From Thioalkalivibrio sp. ALE14 (lineage in GTDB: Bacteria; Pseudomonadota; Gammaproteobacteria; Ectothiorhodospirales; Ectothiorhodospiraceae), in assembly GCF_000376845.1 (NCBI RefSeq), contig NZ_AQXY01000021.1, positions 1-64,000 on the forward strand: DNA of 64,000 nt, written 5' to 3'. Both the position numbers and the translations under genes were made by a program. The notes under the pieces are model-generated. The model had not been told where the DNA came from. It was given only the letters and a program-made list of their open reading frames with translations, and ran no database searches. Each line of letters begins with the position of its first letter. Within the stretch, counting starts at the first letter, position 1. Shown piece by piece: positions 62,423-64,000 of the stretch.

Positions 62423-63595
62423 TCAGGCTGTCTTCTCGTCTTCCGCCTCGTCGGCGTCGAAGTCGAAGGTCCCGACATCCTCCCCGGCCATCTGCCGCTG
62501 GACGAACCCGACATCGGTCGAGTTCAGCGCAAACGGGAAGGACAGGATGTCGGTCGGGCTGGAATCGCCGTACGGGCGGTTGCAGGCCGAGACTTCCTCG
62601 TCCGACTTGCCGGGGCAGCCGGAGGTCTGGAACGGCTTGCCGGAGGCGATCAGCTCCTCGACCTCGGACTGCGGCAGACCGAAGTCCACCACCTGGCCGT
62701 CGGCATTGAACTTCATGTCGTCGATGCGGCCACCGGCATAGTCGATGACGAAGCGACCCAGCTGCACGCGGCGCCACTGGTCACGCGGGACCGGGTTCCA
62801 GTCTTCCATCAGCGAGCCCTCTTCCGGGAAGAAGGCAAACATGTGGTTGTGGCCACCCAGGTCACGGATGCGCTGGCAGACCTGCAGGATCTCTTCCTCG
62901 GTCTCGCCCATGCCGCAGATCAGGTGCGCGCCGAACTTCTCGGGACCGAAGATCTCGGCGGCCCACTCGATGGACTGCCAATACTTGTCCCAGGTGTGCG
63001 GGCTCTCCACCGATTTGCCGCGGGTGCGCTCGAAGATCTCCGGGGTCACCGCGTCCAGTGCGACGGTGAAGATGTCCGCACCCTTGTCGCGCAGGAGCTG
63101 GAGGTCTTCATAGCTCATGGTAGTCGGGTTCGACAGGATCGACACCGGGATATGATTGACCTCGGCGACCCAGCGCTCCAGCAACTCGACGGTGTCGGCA
63201 TCGGAGTTCGGGTGCGTGATCATGGAGATACACATGCGCTCGAACTGGCCGGCGTCGGCGTGGTTCTTCACGCGTTCGATCACCTCGTCGTACTTGGCCG
63301 TGGGCCAGTCGACGCGGATGAAGTTGCGATCGGCGTAGTCGCGCGATTCCTCACGATGGCGGGCCAGGCCGCAGTAGGAGCAGTTGGCGCGGCAGCCTTC
63401 CGGATAGGTCACCAGGAGGTTCAGGCAGTGCGTGCAGGACGTGCGATGCATGGTGCCCGGCACCAGGCCCAGCGTGATCGCGGCCGCGGTGGACATCTGC
63501 ACGTACTCCGGCGAACGCATGTCCGGGGTCTTGATGTGATAGTCGGGCCGGTAAAAGTTGATCGGCGCGACCATCTCCTCTGCACTTGCACTCAT
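62423..63595 (-). CDS. lipS2: Radical SAM lipoyl synthase component, LipS2-like
   Basis: The 390-residue protein is a radical-SAM enzyme with cluster motif CRANCSYC (Cys68, Cys72, Cys75) and a second cysteine pair CTHC near 54-57 that could bind another cluster. GLARHREESRDYADRNFIRV and LICGMGETEEEILQVCQRIR are typical of BioB-like radical SAM folds. Its position directly after a geranylgeranyl-reductase-like FAD protein fits the lipS1-lipT-lipS2 group that makes lipoate in two sulfur insertions for sHdr carrier proteins. LipS2 rather than LipS1 is chosen from gene order. The stop is followed by a terminator. Confidence 0.75.
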   Translation of the reverse strand: MSASAEEMVAPINFYRPDYHIKTPDMRSPEYVQMSTAAAITLGLVPGTMHRTSCTHCLNLLVTYPEGCRANCSYCGLARHREESRDYADRNFIRVDWPTAKYDEVIERVKNHADAGQFERMCISMITHPNSDADTVELLERWVAEVNHIPVSILSNPTTMSYEDLQLLRDKGADIFTVALDAVTPEIFERTRGKSVESPHTWDKYWQSIEWAAEIFGPEKFGAHLICGMGETEEEILQVCQRIRDLGGHNHMFAFFPEEGSLMEDWNPVPRDQWRRVQLGRFVIDYAGGRIDDMKFNADGQVVDFGLPQSEVEELIASGKPFQTSGCPGKSDEEVSACNRPYGDSSPTDILSFPFALNSTDVGFVQRQMAGEDVGTFDFDADEAEDEKTA

Positions 63596-63649
63596 GGGGT
63601 TCCTCCAGCGTTGTCTCGGGGATGCCAGGCATCCGTCGACCGGGGCCGA

Positions 63650-64000
63650 TTACGCGGCCCGGTCACCATCGTTGAAATACTCGGAAAATGCAATCCATCC
63701 GCGGCGCTGGGTGGCATCTTCCTGCGCCCGCGGGGTTCGCCAGTGTTCGTTGAGAAAGGCACGCCGCTCGCAGGCTCGGTCCAGCGCCGGCCCGTACTGG
63801 TCGCGCATCTCCTCGTCATAGTCGGCGAAGGCCTCGTCGTCGCCTTCCAGGTGGCCACTCGCGGCCTCGCCCGCAGCCTCGCCCGACACCACGGCTGCGG
63901 CGATCCCCGCCCCGGTGATCGGGTGGGTCAGGCCGGCGGCGTCGCCGACAAACAGCACGTCGCCCGCCACCAGCGAGTCGCGCAGTCCGCCGACCGGGAT
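63650..64000 (-). CDS. lipT: LipT-like FAD-dependent oxidoreductase (C-terminal part, cut by window edge)
   Basis: The visible 116 residues are the end of a geranylgeranyl-reductase-like flavoprotein. They begin IPVGGLRDSLVAGDVLFVGD and continue AAGLTHPITGAGIAAAVVSG, the classic FAD-binding C-terminal motif, and end with an acidic tail. The gene runs off the right side, so the N-terminal GxGxxG is not seen. It lies 54 bases upstream of the LipS-type gene on the same strand. In the known lipS1-lipT-lipS2 arrangement LipT is thought to supply electrons to the LipS enzymes. Confidence 0.75.
   Translation of the reverse strand: MPVGGLRDSLVAGDVLFVGDAAGLTHPITGAGIAAAVVSGEAAGEAASGHLEGDDEAFADYDEEMRDQYGPALDRACERRAFLNEHWRTPRAQEDATQRRGWIAFSEYFNDGDRAA

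Overview
The window is a GC-rich stretch of a gammaproteobacterial chromosome. The tol-pal order (ybgC-tolQRAB-pal-cpoB), the tig-clpP-clpX-lon-hupB-ppiD order and the family-level matches all fit Gammaproteobacteria. The sulfur and autotrophy genes are a TsuA/YeeE-type transporter, a lipoate ligase plus LipS/LipT of the kind that serves the sulfur-oxidising heterodisulfide-reductase-like (sHdr) system, and CbbQ/CbbO-type activase subunits. Together with a glycine betaine importer they suggest a halophilic or haloalkaliphilic chemolithoautotrophic sulfur oxidiser, for example Ectothiorhodospiraceae/Thioalkalivibrio. The taxonomic call is inference.

Layout. 1-6500: right end of an IS3-family element, then a YejABEF-like peptide importer on the minus strand. 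6754-17174: fabI, then (minus strand) ppiD, tRNA-Asp, tRNA-Val, hupB, lon, clpX, clpP, tig, tRNA-Leu and tRNA-Lys, a protein quality-control block. 17314-20112: TsuA-like transporter, queC, queE. 20109-26372: tol-pal operon with ybgC and ruvB. 26469-36233: prmB, psd, a DUF3581-like protein, recQ, a cytochrome c lipoprotein with a diguanylate cyclase, an Atm1-type exporter, arfB. 36419-45601: prfC, a Sel1 protein, rimI, family-4 uracil-DNA glycosylase, pssA with a psd-like gene, and the ilvB-ilvN-ilvC branched-chain operon. 45967-54151: a MutS2-like ATPase, an aldo/keto reductase, a deacetylase-cbbO-cbbQ operon and a divergent small unknown gene. 54628-64000: proX-proW-proV, a lipoate-ligase operon with two unrecognised genes, an exported unknown protein, a FadL-type porin, and a LipS-type radical SAM enzyme with the C-terminal part of LipT.

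Themes. Envelope maintenance (Tol-Pal, lipids, porin) and proteostasis (Trigger factor, ClpXP, Lon, PpiD, RF3, ArfB) dominate. The most distinctive biology is the lipoate-assembly neighbourhood at the right end, the CbbQ-CbbO-deacetylase operon without RuBisCO in view, a phosphatidylserine-decarboxylase paralogue whose self-cleavage serine is glycine, and a peptide importer whose three membrane-associated subunits all carry extra membrane segments.

Repeats. A family of CACCACGAAG/CAGGAAGAT-type repeats is found clearly at four of the five convergent gene junctions, and as a short possible remnant at the fifth, the IS/yejF junction. It also occurs once between ppiD and tRNA-Asp. A 274-bp element with 26-bp terminal inverted repeats lies upstream of prfC. 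REP-like and GTCATTGCGAG-type repeats sit in other intergenic regions. No CRISPR array, rRNA or prophage was seen.
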